Assembly: GCF_001905125.1 (NCBI RefSeq)
Contig: NZ_LWLE01000035.1
Coordinates: 314,113-378,112, forward strand
Direction of reading: 5' to 3'
From: Streptomyces sp. TSRI0281
GTDB taxonomy: Bacteria > Actinomycetota > Actinomycetes > Streptomycetales > Streptomycetaceae
Length of the DNA stretch: 64,000 bases
The stretch's first letter is position 1; each line of letters starts with the position of its first letter. A program made the position numbers and the translations under genes. Below are positions 25,378 to 33,857 of the stretch, piece after piece. The notes below the pieces were generated by a model, which was not told where the DNA came from, ran no database searches, and worked only from the letters and a program-made list of their open reading frames with translations.

Positions 25378-26403
25378 CTAGCGCGTGCTGAGCCAGTGCG
25401 GGTCGGGGACGACGGTCAGGACCGCCGAGACCAGGACGACCAGGGCCAGTACGGCCTGTTCCCGGCGGGCGATCCGGTGGGCGACGGCCGGGTCGGCGTC
25501 CCGGGACAGCCGCCGCCGGGCCGCCACCGCCAGCGCGCTCACCACCACCATGAGCGCCAGCTTGACCAGCAGGGTGCGCCCGTAGGCGGAGGTGAACACC
25601 ACGTCCACCGGCAGTCTGCGCAGCCCGCTGAGCGTGCCGGTCACCGCGAGCGCGACGTACAACCAGACGGCGAGGCGCGCGTACCGGCCGAGGAGGGCGC
25701 GGGCCGCGACCGGAAAGTCCCGCCAGAGCCACATGGTGCGCAGGACGTACAGCAGGCCGCCGGTCCACAGCGACGCGGCGGTCAGGTGGACGACGGTGAG
25801 CGCGGCACCGGCCACCGGGCTGTACGCCTCCGGGTGCGCCCGCAGCGCCTCGGCGCCGATGACGACGGCGAGCGGGGCGAGGGCCAGCCGGGGGCGCCTG
25901 CTCGCGGCGCATCCCGCGGCGAGTACCAGGCCGTTGGCGACGAGGAGGAGCAGGCCGCCCTCACGGGTGCCGTAGGTCTCGGAGATCCCGAGGTCGCTGA
26001 CGGTGGCCAGCACGACGATCTGCCCGGCGGCCGCGGCGGCTCCCGCCAGCGAGGCGTGCACGGACCAGCCGCGCACGGCGGTCCCGGGCCGGCCGCGGAC
26101 CGGTCTGATCAGGCCCGTCGCGGCGAGTTCGCCGAGGTGGAGGGCGAGCGCGGCGAACAGGACGGTGCGGAGCAGGGTGGTGGGTCCGGCGCCGGGTATG
26201 CGCAGCTCTCCGGTGTCGCGTGCCATGAATCCGGGGCCGGCCAGGGCGACCAGGACGGCCAGCGCCCCGGCCGCGAGCGCGGCGAGCAGCACGGGCACGG
26301 CGATCCGGCGGCGATCCGGCGCGGCGTCATCGGGTCCGACGGGTGCGGCGGGCACAGCGGGTTCGGCAGGTTCGGCGGATTCGGTGGGCGGACCGGGGAG
26401 CAT
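25378..26403 (-). CDS. CopD-family copper-resistance membrane protein
   Basis: Polytopic membrane protein with about eight hydrophobic segments. The C-terminal ~150 residues match the CopD domain (VVHLTAASLWTGGLLYVLRTM, ...YGRTLLVKLALMVVVSALAVAARRRL). The start is uncertain: ATG at 26403 or GTG at 26406 follow AAGGA, while the open frame extends to 26457. No CopC-like partner is adjacent, so a role in copper handling is only a family-level guess. It is followed at its 3' end by a short convergent gap with the esterase gene. Confidence 0.8.
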   Translation of the reverse strand: MLPGPPTESAEPAEPAVPAAPVGPDDAAPDRRRIAVPVLLAALAAGALAVLVALAGPGFMARDTGELRIPGAGPTTLLRTVLFAALALHLGELAATGLIRPVRGRPGTAVRGWSVHASLAGAAAAAGQIVVLATVSDLGISETYGTREGGLLLLVANGLVLAAGCAASRRPRLALAPLAVVIGAEALRAHPEAYSPVAGAALTVVHLTAASLWTGGLLYVLRTMWLWRDFPVAARALLGRYARLAVWLYVALAVTGTLSGLRRLPVDVVFTSAYGRTLLVKLALMVVVSALAVAARRRLSRDADPAVAHRIARREQAVLALVVLVSAVLTVVPDPHWLSTR

Positions 26404-26541
26404 CACGGCCCGATCCTTGCCGGTGGACATACACACAGCAAACCGCTCACTGTCCATGGGAATGCCCGAAGTTCACCCGAAGGGCTCATCGGGGAGGTCA
26501 CAACGGCCCCCCGACCGGTCCGGCCGGGGGTTCCCCTGCGG

Positions 26542-26757
26542 TCAGCCCTTGTTCTGCGCTGCCCAGAACTCGTCGAAGCTGAGCCGGCCGTCACCGTTCG
26601 TGTCGTGGGAGTTGATGACCGCCTGCGCCACCGTCTCGGTGACGTAGGGGTCACCCAGCTGCGCCATGGCGCTCTTGTACTCGGTCGCCGTTATCCGGCC
26701 GTCGCCGTCCTGGTCGAACCGCTCGAATGCCTTGCGCGCCGACTCGATGTCCGCCAC
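26542..26757 (-). CDS. EF-hand calcium-binding protein
   Basis: 71-residue calmodulin-like protein with two canonical EF-hand loops: D15-QDGDGRITAT-E26 and D52-TNGDGRLSFD-E63. Each loop has the Asp/Asn ligands and the bidentate Glu at position 12. Between them is the helix pair KSAMAQLGDPYVTETVAQAV. It is small and soluble, with no membrane segment. It resembles, from memory, the S. coelicolor Cab proteins found at this chromosomal place. Likely a calcium buffer or sensor; the target is unknown. Confidence 0.93.
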   Translation of the reverse strand: MADIESARKAFERFDQDGDGRITATEYKSAMAQLGDPYVTETVAQAVINSHDTNGDGRLSFDEFWAAQNKG

Positions 26758-26863
26758 TGTTCCGCCCCTTCGTCATGCCAACTGTCGGGGTCAGATTATC
26801 GGGCCGTCCCGGCGGCCCGTGCGGCGGCCGGGTCGCGGCGGCGGTCGCCGGTGCCGGGCCGGC

Positions 26864-28063
26864 TCAGCGGAAGATGCCGGTGTGGCCGAGCGAGTAGCGG
26901 CCCGGCTGCGGGTACACGGCGAGGCCGTGCGGCCCGCTGCCGACCGGGATACGGGCGAGCTGCTTGCCGCTGGTGGTGTCGATCGCGTACACCTCGGCGT
27001 CGTAACGCCCCGACAGCCACAGCACCTTGCCGTCGGCGGAGACGCCGCCCATGTCGGGGCTGCCGCCGTCCGGCAGATGCCACTTCTTCGTCAGTGCGTT
27101 CCGCGCGAAGTCGAAGACGGAGACGGAACCCTCGCCCCGGTTGGAGATGTACATCTCCTTGGAGTCGCGGCTGACATAGAGCCCGTGGCAGCCCTTGCCG
27201 GTGGGCAGCAGCTTCGGGGCGGTGAACTTCAGCCCGTCCAGCACCCACATGCCGTGCGCCATCATGTCGGCGATGTAGAAGGTCTTCCCGTCCGGGGAGA
27301 GCTTGACGTCCTGCGGCATCGCGCCCTTCAGCGGCAGCCTCTGCTGACCGACGACCTTCATCTTCTCCGTGTCGACCTTGAGGAGTTCGCCGGAGAACTC
27401 GCAGGAGACGATGAAGTACCGGCCGTCCGCCGAGAAGTCGGCGTGATTGACGCCCGCGCAGGTCACCGGGACCGTCTTGACCCGGTCCATGGTCCGCGGG
27501 TCCCGGAAGACCAGCTCGCGGTCCATCGAGGCCATGACGACGGCGTACTTGCCGTTCGGGGTGAAGTAGAGGTTGTACGGGTCGGAGACCTCGACGGTCC
27601 GGCCGGCCTTCCCGGTGGCCGGGTCGATGGCGGTGAGGCTGTCGCCGAGGTCGTTGTTGACCCAGAGCGTCTTCATGTCCCAGGACGGCACCACGTGCTG
27701 CGGCTGGTTGCCGACCGGGATGGTCTCGATGACCTTGTACGTCTTCGGGTCGATCACCGACACCGTGTGGGAGCTGGTGTTGGGGACGTACACGCGGGAC
27801 GGGAAGTTCTTGACGGCCGGGGCCAGCCTGCCCGCCCGGTCGGCCGCGTAGACGTCCTTCGGGTCGAGCACGGGCGGCATGCCGGGCAGCGAGGGCGGGG
27901 CCGCGGCGCGGACCGGTTCGGCGGGCGCGGCGGCTTCGGTGCTCCGCGCCCGGGGGCTCTCCCGGTCCGCGGGGGTGCCGCAGGCGGCGAGCGCGGCGAC
28001 GAGGAGGCCCCCGAGCAGGGCGGTGGCGGCAGTGGTGGTGGTAGTGCGGGTGAAGGGAGGCAT
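26864..28063 (-). CDS. YncE-like beta-propeller lipoprotein
   Basis: 399-residue exported protein. A lipoprotein signal ends at C28 (LVAALAAC). The mature part consists of repeated YVTN-type blades, for example VYVPNTSSHTVSVIDPKTYKV, LWVNNDLGDSLTAIDPATG, MYISNRGEGSVSVFDFARNA and LWLSGRYDAEVYAIDTTSG, giving a seven-bladed propeller. The start ATG overlaps the stop of the upstream deacetylase gene (ATGA), so the two are translated together on the cell surface side. Ligand unknown. Confidence 0.88.
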   Translation of the reverse strand: MPPFTRTTTTTAATALLGGLLVAALAACGTPADRESPRARSTEAAAPAEPVRAAAPPSLPGMPPVLDPKDVYAADRAGRLAPAVKNFPSRVYVPNTSSHTVSVIDPKTYKVIETIPVGNQPQHVVPSWDMKTLWVNNDLGDSLTAIDPATGKAGRTVEVSDPYNLYFTPNGKYAVVMASMDRELVFRDPRTMDRVKTVPVTCAGVNHADFSADGRYFIVSCEFSGELLKVDTEKMKVVGQQRLPLKGAMPQDVKLSPDGKTFYIADMMAHGMWVLDGLKFTAPKLLPTGKGCHGLYVSRDSKEMYISNRGEGSVSVFDFARNALTKKWHLPDGGSPDMGGVSADGKVLWLSGRYDAEVYAIDTTSGKQLARIPVGSGPHGLAVYPQPGRYSLGHTGIFR

Positions 28064-28893
28064 CAGGTCAACAGCTCCGTGGTGGTCACCGCGCGCAGTC
28101 GGCGCCGGTCGATTTCGGTGAGGAGGAGCGGCAGCGCGGCGACGGTGTCCGCGTAACCGAAGTGCAGGCTCACCACGGACCCGTTGCGGATCTCCCCGGC
28201 GACCTTGCGGGTGACGGCCGGGACGCCGGGCGAGGTGAAGTCGAGGGAGTCCACGTCGTACGAGAGGACGTGCGGGTAGCCGGCCCGACGGGCGAGCCGC
28301 TGGACGAGCGGGGTGGCGTACTGGGCGCGCGAGGGCCGGAACCAGGTGCCGATGGACCCGGTCAGCCGGTGCAGGCGCCGGGCGCAGGCGGTGATCTCCG
28401 CATACGCCTCGCTCTCGCCCATCGTGTTGATGTCGAGGTGGTGCTGAGTGTGGTTGCCGAGGTCATGGCCCCTGTCGAGGATGCGGCGGGCCATGCCGGG
28501 GTGCTCGTCGAGCCAGCTGCCGACGGCGAGCACGGTGAGCCGGGCCCCGGCCCGTTCGGCCGCGGCGAGTACGGACTCGGCGACGGCGGGGTCACCCTGC
28601 CCGTGGAAGGTGAGGGCGACGCGGGCCCGGTCGCGGGGGCCGTGGCCCACCTGGACCGGCTGCCCCGGGAAGCGGCGGGGTGCGGGGGCCGCGGCGTTCC
28701 GCGCGTTCTTCGCCGGGCTCGCGGCGGGGCGGGCGGGAGTGACGGAGGGGTGGGCGGCGGTGTGGGCGGCGGGCGTGCGGGATGCGGTGCCCCCGCCGTC
28801 CGCGCAGCCTGCGGCGAGCGCTGCCGCGGTGAGCGCCCCGGCGCCCGCGCACAGGGCTTCCCGGCGGCGCACCGGTGTTTCGCGACCGTTCAT
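28063..28893 (-). CDS. Polysaccharide deacetylase-family lipoprotein with altered first catalytic motif
   Basis: 276-residue exported NodB-fold protein. The signal ends in a lipobox at C30 (LAAGC) after a RRRE patch. The zinc histidines are kept in NHTQHH (H148 and H152). Motif 3 (WFRPSRAQY) and motif 4 (LSYDVDSLDF) are recognisable. The usual TFDDGP, which provides the catalytic base and metal aspartate, reads TFHGQGD (95-101). The catalytic aspartate pair is therefore missing, and classical deacetylase activity is doubtful. The start is ATG at 28893; the longer frame has no signal peptide. First gene of a pair with the propeller lipoprotein. Confidence 0.82.
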   Translation of the reverse strand: MNGRETPVRRREALCAGAGALTAAALAAGCADGGGTASRTPAAHTAAHPSVTPARPAASPAKNARNAAAPAPRRFPGQPVQVGHGPRDRARVALTFHGQGDPAVAESVLAAAERAGARLTVLAVGSWLDEHPGMARRILDRGHDLGNHTQHHLDINTMGESEAYAEITACARRLHRLTGSIGTWFRPSRAQYATPLVQRLARRAGYPHVLSYDVDSLDFTSPGVPAVTRKVAGEIRNGSVVSLHFGYADTVAALPLLLTEIDRRRLRAVTTTELLT

Positions 28894-29287
28894 GCACGTC
28901 CACCTCGCGGGATCGGCGTGACGGATCCGGTGTCCGGCAGGACGGCGGATCCCCGCATCACAGTAGAGGCGAGATATGCGAAATATACCGATTGAACGAC
29001 CCACTGAATGGTCTATGAATCATTCATCGGATGCCATAAGGATTCACTGAATGCCAGGCGAGTGACCCAGCACACCTACGATTCACCTAGGAATTGTCCG
29101 GTTATGTCGAAAATAAAGAGAAATGCGACTTTGGCGCCGGGGTCGCCCGTCTGCCATAGTCGGTGGCACGACCCCCATTGACCCGGGCCAGGTCGTCACA
29201 AGCGGCCGTGAGAACACCCCCCATTTCACGGCCTCCCACAGAGGCCCCCGCAGCGCCGCACCACGGCCGACCGGGGGCTTCTGTGTG
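28894..29287. other. AT-richer promoter region upstream of the deacetylase gene
   Basis: Contains the palindrome ATGAAT-c-ATTCAT (29015-29027) and two direct copies of CACTGAATG (29002-29010 and 29046-29054), in a stretch noticeably richer in A and T than its surroundings. These may be operator sites for the minus-strand deacetylase/propeller operon. The right end carries the terminator of the next minus-strand gene. Confidence 0.5.
29237..29285 (-). terminator. Hairpin terminator of the anti-sigma-type ATPase gene
   Basis: CACAGAGGCCCCCG (29237-29250) pairs with CGGGGGCTTCTGTG (29272-29285), with one internal mismatch and a 21-nt loop. It lies immediately after the stop of the minus-strand ATP-binding protein gene. 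Confidence 0.7.
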
Positions 29288-29803
29288 TCAGCGGTCGGAG
29301 ATCCGCATCTCGAACCAGGTGGTCTTGCCGCGCGGCAGCAGATCCACCCCCCAGCGGTCGGAGAGCTTGTCGACCAGGAAGAGGCCGCGCCCACTGACAT
29401 CCATCTCGCGCACGGGCATCAGACAGGGCAGCCCGCGCGAGGGGTCACGCACCTCGATCCGGATCCAGCCGCGGCGGCGCAGCATCCGCAGCCCGAAGAC
29501 CCGGGCGCCGGTGTGCCGTACCGCGTTGCCGACGAGCTCCGAGACGAGCAGCACCGCGTACTCGGCGGTCTGCGGCGAGAGCGCCCACTGACGCAGCACC
29601 ACACAGGAAGTGAGCCGGCGGGCGGTGGCCGCGGACTCCGGACGCGAGGGCAGCCGGACCTCACCCTCGGTCGGATTTCCGAACAACTCCAGCGCCTTGA
29701 ACGCCTGTTCGTCCTCAAAGGTCGACGTCAAGCGTGCCGCGGCCGCGTTGCTGCACGGTCGCGGCTGTTCCACACCCTCCAGGCCCGCCATGTCCACCAT
29801 CAT
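29288..29803 (-). CDS. ATP-binding protein, anti-sigma factor kinase type (HATPase_c, RsbW-like)
   Basis: About 171 residues with a GHKL ATPase fold like the many Streptomyces RsbW/SpoIIAB relatives. The N-box is SELVGNAVRHT, the G1 region EVRDPSRGLP and the G2 region GRGLFLVDKLSDRWGV; it ends in KTTWFEMRI. The chosen start is ATG at 29803 (MMVDMAGLEG), but ATG codons further upstream in frame cannot be excluded, as no clear ribosome site is seen. No sigma factor or anti-anti-sigma gene is adjacent. The partner is unknown. Confidence 0.8.
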   Translation of the reverse strand: MMVDMAGLEGVEQPRPCSNAAAARLTSTFEDEQAFKALELFGNPTEGEVRLPSRPESAATARRLTSCVVLRQWALSPQTAEYAVLLVSELVGNAVRHTGARVFGLRMLRRRGWIRIEVRDPSRGLPCLMPVREMDVSGRGLFLVDKLSDRWGVDLLPRGKTTWFEMRISDR

Positions 29804-29968
29804 GGCCGCACCGAGCGGCTTCCGGGGCCGTTCCGAGGGAATCCGCCCCCCGGAACACATCATTCCGGAAGGGCGTATTGGCATATGCCACAGGCAAGAC
29901 GACGCCGCACACAACCCCTCTGAGCTGGGAGAACGCACCCCCGACCGGGAAACACCGCGACCGAGGGC

Positions 29969-30001
29969 ATCCGGGCCTTAAGGCTGCCTTAAGGCCCGGA
30001 T
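29969..30001 (-). terminator. Perfect 15-bp hairpin after the enoyl-CoA hydratase gene
   Basis: ATCCGGGCCTTAAGG and its exact complement are separated by 3 nt (CTG). It lies 50 bp after the stop of the minus-strand hydratase gene, so it most likely ends that transcript. It also lies upstream of the ATP-binding gene. Confidence 0.75.
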
Positions 30002-30053
30002 AATCCGCTCGCACGAATGAACCGTCGTCCTCGCGTACCCAACTGGCGTTCGG

Positions 30054-30821
30054 TCAGAGGAACTTGGCCTTGCCCGGACCCTCCTCCACAAAACTGCGCA
30101 TACCGCGCTCACGGTCCTCCGTGGCGAACAGACCTGCGAACCAATTCCGCTCGATCGTGAGCCCGGTGTCGATGTCCGTCTCCAGTCCGCCGTCCACCGC
30201 CTCCTTCGCGGCGCGCAGCGCCAGCGCGGGCCCCTTCGCCAGCCGGGTGGCCCAGGCGTGCGCCTGCTCGTACACCTCGGCGGCGGGCACCACACGGTCC
30301 ACCAGTCCCATCGCCAGGGCCTCGTCCGCCTTCACCTGACGACCGGTGAAGATGAGGTCCTTGGCCTTGGACGGACCGACCAGCCGCGCCAGACGCTGGG
30401 TGCCGCCGGCGCCCGGGATCAGGCCGAGCAGGATCTCGGGCTGGCCGAGCTTGGCGTTGTCCGCCGCGACCCGGAAGTCGGCGCAGAGCGCCAGCTCGCA
30501 GCCGCCGCCGAGCGCGTAGCCGGTGACGGCGGCGACGACGGGCTTGGGGATGCGGGCCACGGCGGTGAAGGAGTCCTGGAGCGCCTTGGACCGGACGATC
30601 ATCGCCGGGTGGTCCATCCGCTGCATCTCCTTGATGTCCGCGCCCGCCGCGAACACCTTCTCACCGCCGTAGAGGATGACGGCGCGCACGTCGTCGCGCC
30701 GGGCCACCTCGTCGGCCAGCTCGCGCAGCCGGTCCTGGACGGCGATGTCCAGGGCGTTCATCGGCGGCCGGTCCAGCCGGATCGTGCCGACGTTGTCGCG
30801 TACTTCGAGGGTTACGGTCAT
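30054..30821 (-). CDS. Enoyl-CoA hydratase/isomerase family protein
   Basis: Crotonase-fold enzyme of 255 residues, a beta-oxidation type hydratase. Motifs: RLDRPPMNALD, the oxyanion-hole segments AAGADIKEM and GYALGGGCELALCADFRVA, and the catalytic glutamate region GQPEILLGLIPGAGGTQRL. Length and sequence are typical. Monocistronic, with a near-palindrome directly upstream of the start (30831-30846) and a hairpin after the stop. The particular acyl-CoA substrate cannot be told. Confidence 0.92.
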   Translation of the reverse strand: MTVTLEVRDNVGTIRLDRPPMNALDIAVQDRLRELADEVARRDDVRAVILYGGEKVFAAGADIKEMQRMDHPAMIVRSKALQDSFTAVARIPKPVVAAVTGYALGGGCELALCADFRVAADNAKLGQPEILLGLIPGAGGTQRLARLVGPSKAKDLIFTGRQVKADEALAMGLVDRVVPAAEVYEQAHAWATRLAKGPALALRAAKEAVDGGLETDIDTGLTIERNWFAGLFATEDRERGMRSFVEEGPGKAKFL

Positions 30822-30830
30822 GGGGAGCAG

Positions 30831-30846
30831 GTTAACCGTGGCTAAC
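30831..30846. promoter_or_regulatory. Near-palindrome upstream of the enoyl-CoA hydratase gene
   Basis: GTTAACC-GT-GGCTAAC, arms matching at six of seven positions, located 10-25 bp before the start codon at 30821. The size and position suit a TetR- or GntR-type repressor site. No regulator gene is adjacent. Confidence 0.45.
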
Positions 30847-30853
30847 GGGAGCC

Positions 30854-30884
30854 GGCCCGGTGCTGTTGGTCACAGCACCGGGCC
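30854..30884 (-). terminator. Hairpin terminator of the first L,D-transpeptidase gene
   Basis: 13-bp perfect stem GGCCCGGTGCTGT with ACAGCACCGGGCC, loop of 5 nt, about 27 bp after the minus-strand stop at 30911. Confidence 0.75.
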
Positions 30885-30910
30885 CGCTCCACGCTCTTCG
30901 TGACGGGGAC

Positions 30911-32155
30911 CTACTTGGTCCACTCCGACCAGTCCATGTTCCAGCCGTTGAGGCCGTTGTCCGGAGCGATCGTCTTGTCCTTGGAGTTCTTCACGATCAC
31001 CACGTCGCCGATGAGCGACTTGTTGAAGAACCACGCGGCCGGGGTCTGGCCGTCGTAGCCGCCGCGCACATCACGCAGACCGACACAGCCGTGGCTGGTG
31101 TTGGTCGTGCCGAAGATGCCCGAGGAGCCCCAGTAGTTGCCGTGGAGGAAGGTGCCCGACGTGGACAGCCGCATCGCGTGCGGCACGTCCTTGATGTCGT
31201 ACTCACCGCCGAAGCCGACCGTGTCGCCGTTCATCCGGGTCACCTTGAGCTTCTCGCTGATGACCATCTGCCCGTTGTACGTGGTCGTCGCCGGGGCGCC
31301 CGCGGAGATCGGGATGTCCTTGATCTGCTCGCCGTCCCGGACCACCTTCATCCGGTGCGTGCTCGCGTCCACCGTGGAGACCTGGCTGCGGCCGATGGTG
31401 AACTTCACCGTCCTGGTCTGCTTGCCGTAGACGCCCGGCCTTCCCTCGACGCCGTCGAGGTTCAGCTCCACGGTCACCTTGGTGCCCGCGGCCCAGTACT
31501 TCTCCGGGCGGAAGTCGAGACGGTCGTTGCCGAACCAGTGGCCCGCGATCTCGACGGCCGGCTCCGACGTCACCTTGATCGCGTTCTTCACGGCGTCCGG
31601 GTCGGTGATGCCCCGGGTGAAGTGGATCGAGACCGGCATGCCGACGCCGACGGTCGAACCGTCCTCCGGCGTGTACTGGCCGATGAAGGTGTTCTGCGGA
31701 ACCAGCGTGGTGAACGTGGTGTCCTTCGCCGACTCACGGCCCTCGCCGTCCTTGGCGACCGCGTGCACCGTGTACTTGGTGGCCGCGGCCAGATGCCGCT
31801 CCGGTGCCCAGCTCGCACCGTCGGCCGCGATCTTGCCCTCGACCGCGTTGCCCTTGGGGTCGGCCACCTTCACGGTGGTCAGCTTGCCCTGCGCGGCCGA
31901 GACCTTCAGCGCCCCGCTGGTGGACACGGAGTCGGCGCCGTCCTTCGGTGCGACGGTCACCACCGCTTCGGAGGCGCTGGTGTCCTCCGCCTTCGAGCCG
32001 CCGCCCGCCTTGCCCCCCGCGTCGGCGTTCCCGCCGCATGCCGTCACCAGCAACAGCAGCGCACCCAGCACCAGGGCCAGGAGTCCCGGGCCCCCGCGCC
32101 CGCGCCTACCCCTGCTCGCCCCGGCCGATGCCCCCGATATCGGCTGCCCGTTCAA
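30911..32155 (-). CDS. L,D-transpeptidase lipoprotein (Ig-like domains plus YkuD domain)
   Basis: Exported peptidoglycan cross-linking enzyme forming 3-3 bonds, 414 residues. A signal peptide with an arginine-rich front (SRGRRGRGG) ends in the lipobox LLVTAC at C40. Two Ig-like domains follow. The YkuD catalytic domain comes last, with SHGCVGLRD, the nucleophile being C357. The TTG at 32155 is preferred because AGGGGAG lies 9 bp upstream; a GTG at 32176 is the alternative. A second enzyme of the same architecture follows directly upstream, 300 bp away. Confidence 0.92.
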   Translation of the reverse strand: MNGQPISGASAGASRGRRGRGGPGLLALVLGALLLLVTACGGNADAGGKAGGGSKAEDTSASEAVVTVAPKDGADSVSTSGALKVSAAQGKLTTVKVADPKGNAVEGKIAADGASWAPERHLAAATKYTVHAVAKDGEGRESAKDTTFTTLVPQNTFIGQYTPEDGSTVGVGMPVSIHFTRGITDPDAVKNAIKVTSEPAVEIAGHWFGNDRLDFRPEKYWAAGTKVTVELNLDGVEGRPGVYGKQTRTVKFTIGRSQVSTVDASTHRMKVVRDGEQIKDIPISAGAPATTTYNGQMVISEKLKVTRMNGDTVGFGGEYDIKDVPHAMRLSTSGTFLHGNYWGSSGIFGTTNTSHGCVGLRDVRGGYDGQTPAAWFFNKSLIGDVVIVKNSKDKTIAPDNGLNGWNMDWSEWTK

Positions 32156-32451
32156 TGTGGTCGTCTCCCCTCGCACGGCCTGGCACCGCCCGGCCCGCAC
32201 CCCCGCACGCTGCATATGCGTGCTCGGCGCAAGATAATCACACCGGAGGCGGGTGGACTCCCCCGCGAATGTCACCGTTCAGTCCCAACTTGTCCGGGGA
32301 CATGCGCAGGTGGCACGGGGTGCGGGGCCCCGGCGGCGCCGGGCGCCGGAAGAACGGCGCGAGGGGCGGCGCCCGCCGGGACCGGGGTCAGGACGGAGCC
32401 GGGAAGGGGGGCCGGGACCGACGCGGGCGCCGGCCCCGTACCGCACGGGTG

Positions 32452-33678
32452 TCAGCGCAGTGCCGAACCCGCCTTCCACTTCTTCCAGTCGAGGTTCCAG
32501 CCGCCGAGCCCGTTGTCCGGAGCGACCTTCTTGTCACGGGAGTTGACCACCTCGACCACGTCCCCGACGAGGGTCCGGTCGAAGAACCAGCCCGCCGGGG
32601 TGTCCCCGCTGCCGCCCTTCACATCGCGCAGGCCGACACAGCCGTGGCTGGTGTTCTCGGAGCCGAAGGTGTCGTACGGCTCCCAGTAGTTGCCGTGCAG
32701 GAAGGTGCCGGACTCGGTGAGCCGGATGGCGTGCGGGACGTCCTTGATGTCGTACTCCCCGCCGAACCCGACCGTCCGGCCGTCCATCCGGGTCACGTCG
32801 TGCATCTCGGTCACCACCATCTTCCCGTTGTACGTCGTCGTCTTCGGGCCACCCGCGGAGATCGGGATGGTGCTGATCACCTCCCCGTCACGGCGTACCT
32901 CCATGGTGTGCTCCGCCGCGTCCACCAGGGACACCTGGGAACGGCCCACGGTGAAGACGACCGTCTTGTCCTGGCTGCCGTACACCCCGGGGGCGCCTTG
33001 CACATCGCGCAGCCCCATGTCCACCGTGACCTCGGTGCCGGGCTTCCAGTAGGCGGCCGGGCGGAAGTCCAGACGGTCCTTGCCGAACCAGTGGCCCACC
33101 ACCTCCACCGACGGTTCGGCGGTGATCCTGATGGCCTTCTCCACCGCCGCCCGGTGGGTGACCGGCTGGTTGAAGGAGAAGGAGACGATCATCCCGGTCC
33201 CGACGGTGGACCGGTTCTCCGGCTTGAAGTAGCCGATGAAGCGGTGGTCGGGCACCGCCGTGGTGAAGGTGGTGTGGCGGGCCGAGCGGCGCCCCGCCCC
33301 GTCCACGGCCACCGCGTCCACGCTGTACTTCGCGGCCAGCCCGATCCGGCCCGCGTCCGCCTCCGGAATCCAGGAGAGCCCGTCCTTGGAGATGCGGCCC
33401 GCGATCTCCTCCCCCCGGGCGTCCTCGATCCGCCTCACGTTGACGCTCTCCAGGCGCCCGTCGGGAATCTTCACCTCGATCCGGGTCTTCGCCCCGACGT
33501 CCTTGGCACCGTCCTCGGGCACGATCCGGATCACGTCCGTCGGCGTGCGCGGCTTTCCGTTGAGGACCGACGGCATTCCGTCGGTGCAGCCGGCCAGTAC
33601 GGCCAGCACAGTGAGTAGTCCTGCCCATGTCAGCACGGCGGCCGAACCCGCCCGTGCTCTCTTCGCTACGTGATTCAC
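32452..33678 (-). CDS. L,D-transpeptidase lipoprotein, paralogue
   Basis: 408 residues, same plan as its neighbour: lipobox LAVLAGC (C31), Ig-like domains, and a YkuD domain with SHGCVGLRDVKGG (catalytic C347). Large blocks are shared with the other enzyme (RMDGRTVGFGGEYDIKDVPH, FLHGNYW, DNGLGGWNLDW), so the pair arose by tandem duplication. The GTG start at 33678 has GGGGGGAC upstream. It is divergent from glgX. Confidence 0.93.
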   Translation of the reverse strand: MNHVAKRARAGSAAVLTWAGLLTVLAVLAGCTDGMPSVLNGKPRTPTDVIRIVPEDGAKDVGAKTRIEVKIPDGRLESVNVRRIEDARGEEIAGRISKDGLSWIPEADAGRIGLAAKYSVDAVAVDGAGRRSARHTTFTTAVPDHRFIGYFKPENRSTVGTGMIVSFSFNQPVTHRAAVEKAIRITAEPSVEVVGHWFGKDRLDFRPAAYWKPGTEVTVDMGLRDVQGAPGVYGSQDKTVVFTVGRSQVSLVDAAEHTMEVRRDGEVISTIPISAGGPKTTTYNGKMVVTEMHDVTRMDGRTVGFGGEYDIKDVPHAIRLTESGTFLHGNYWEPYDTFGSENTSHGCVGLRDVKGGSGDTPAGWFFDRTLVGDVVEVVNSRDKKVAPDNGLGGWNLDWKKWKAGSALR

Positions 33679-33746
33679 GTCCCCCCAACGATCAGGGCCG
33701 GTCGGGGGAAACGTGAGTGCGGGCCCGGCCCTGGGCAGAACAGGGG

Positions 33747-33770
33747 GGAGGACTGCACGGAGGACTGCAC
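33747..33770. repeat. 12-bp tandem duplication upstream of glgX
   Basis: Two perfect copies of GGAGGACTGCAC, followed by GGAGGG, in the divergent promoter region between the L,D-transpeptidase gene and glgX. Confidence 0.8.
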
Positions 33771-33857
33771 GGAGGGACCGCTCGGGGGAGGTCGCGGCCG
33801 GGACGCCGCGTGCCCGCCCGCCGGTCCCGGTCCGTACGAGCCGCGGGAGGCCGAGAG

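Noticed and set aside
33717..33857. Longer N-terminus for glgX from an upstream ATG
   Set aside because: The added 47 residues are Gly/Arg-rich, cover the tandem 12-bp repeat and have no similarity to GlgX.
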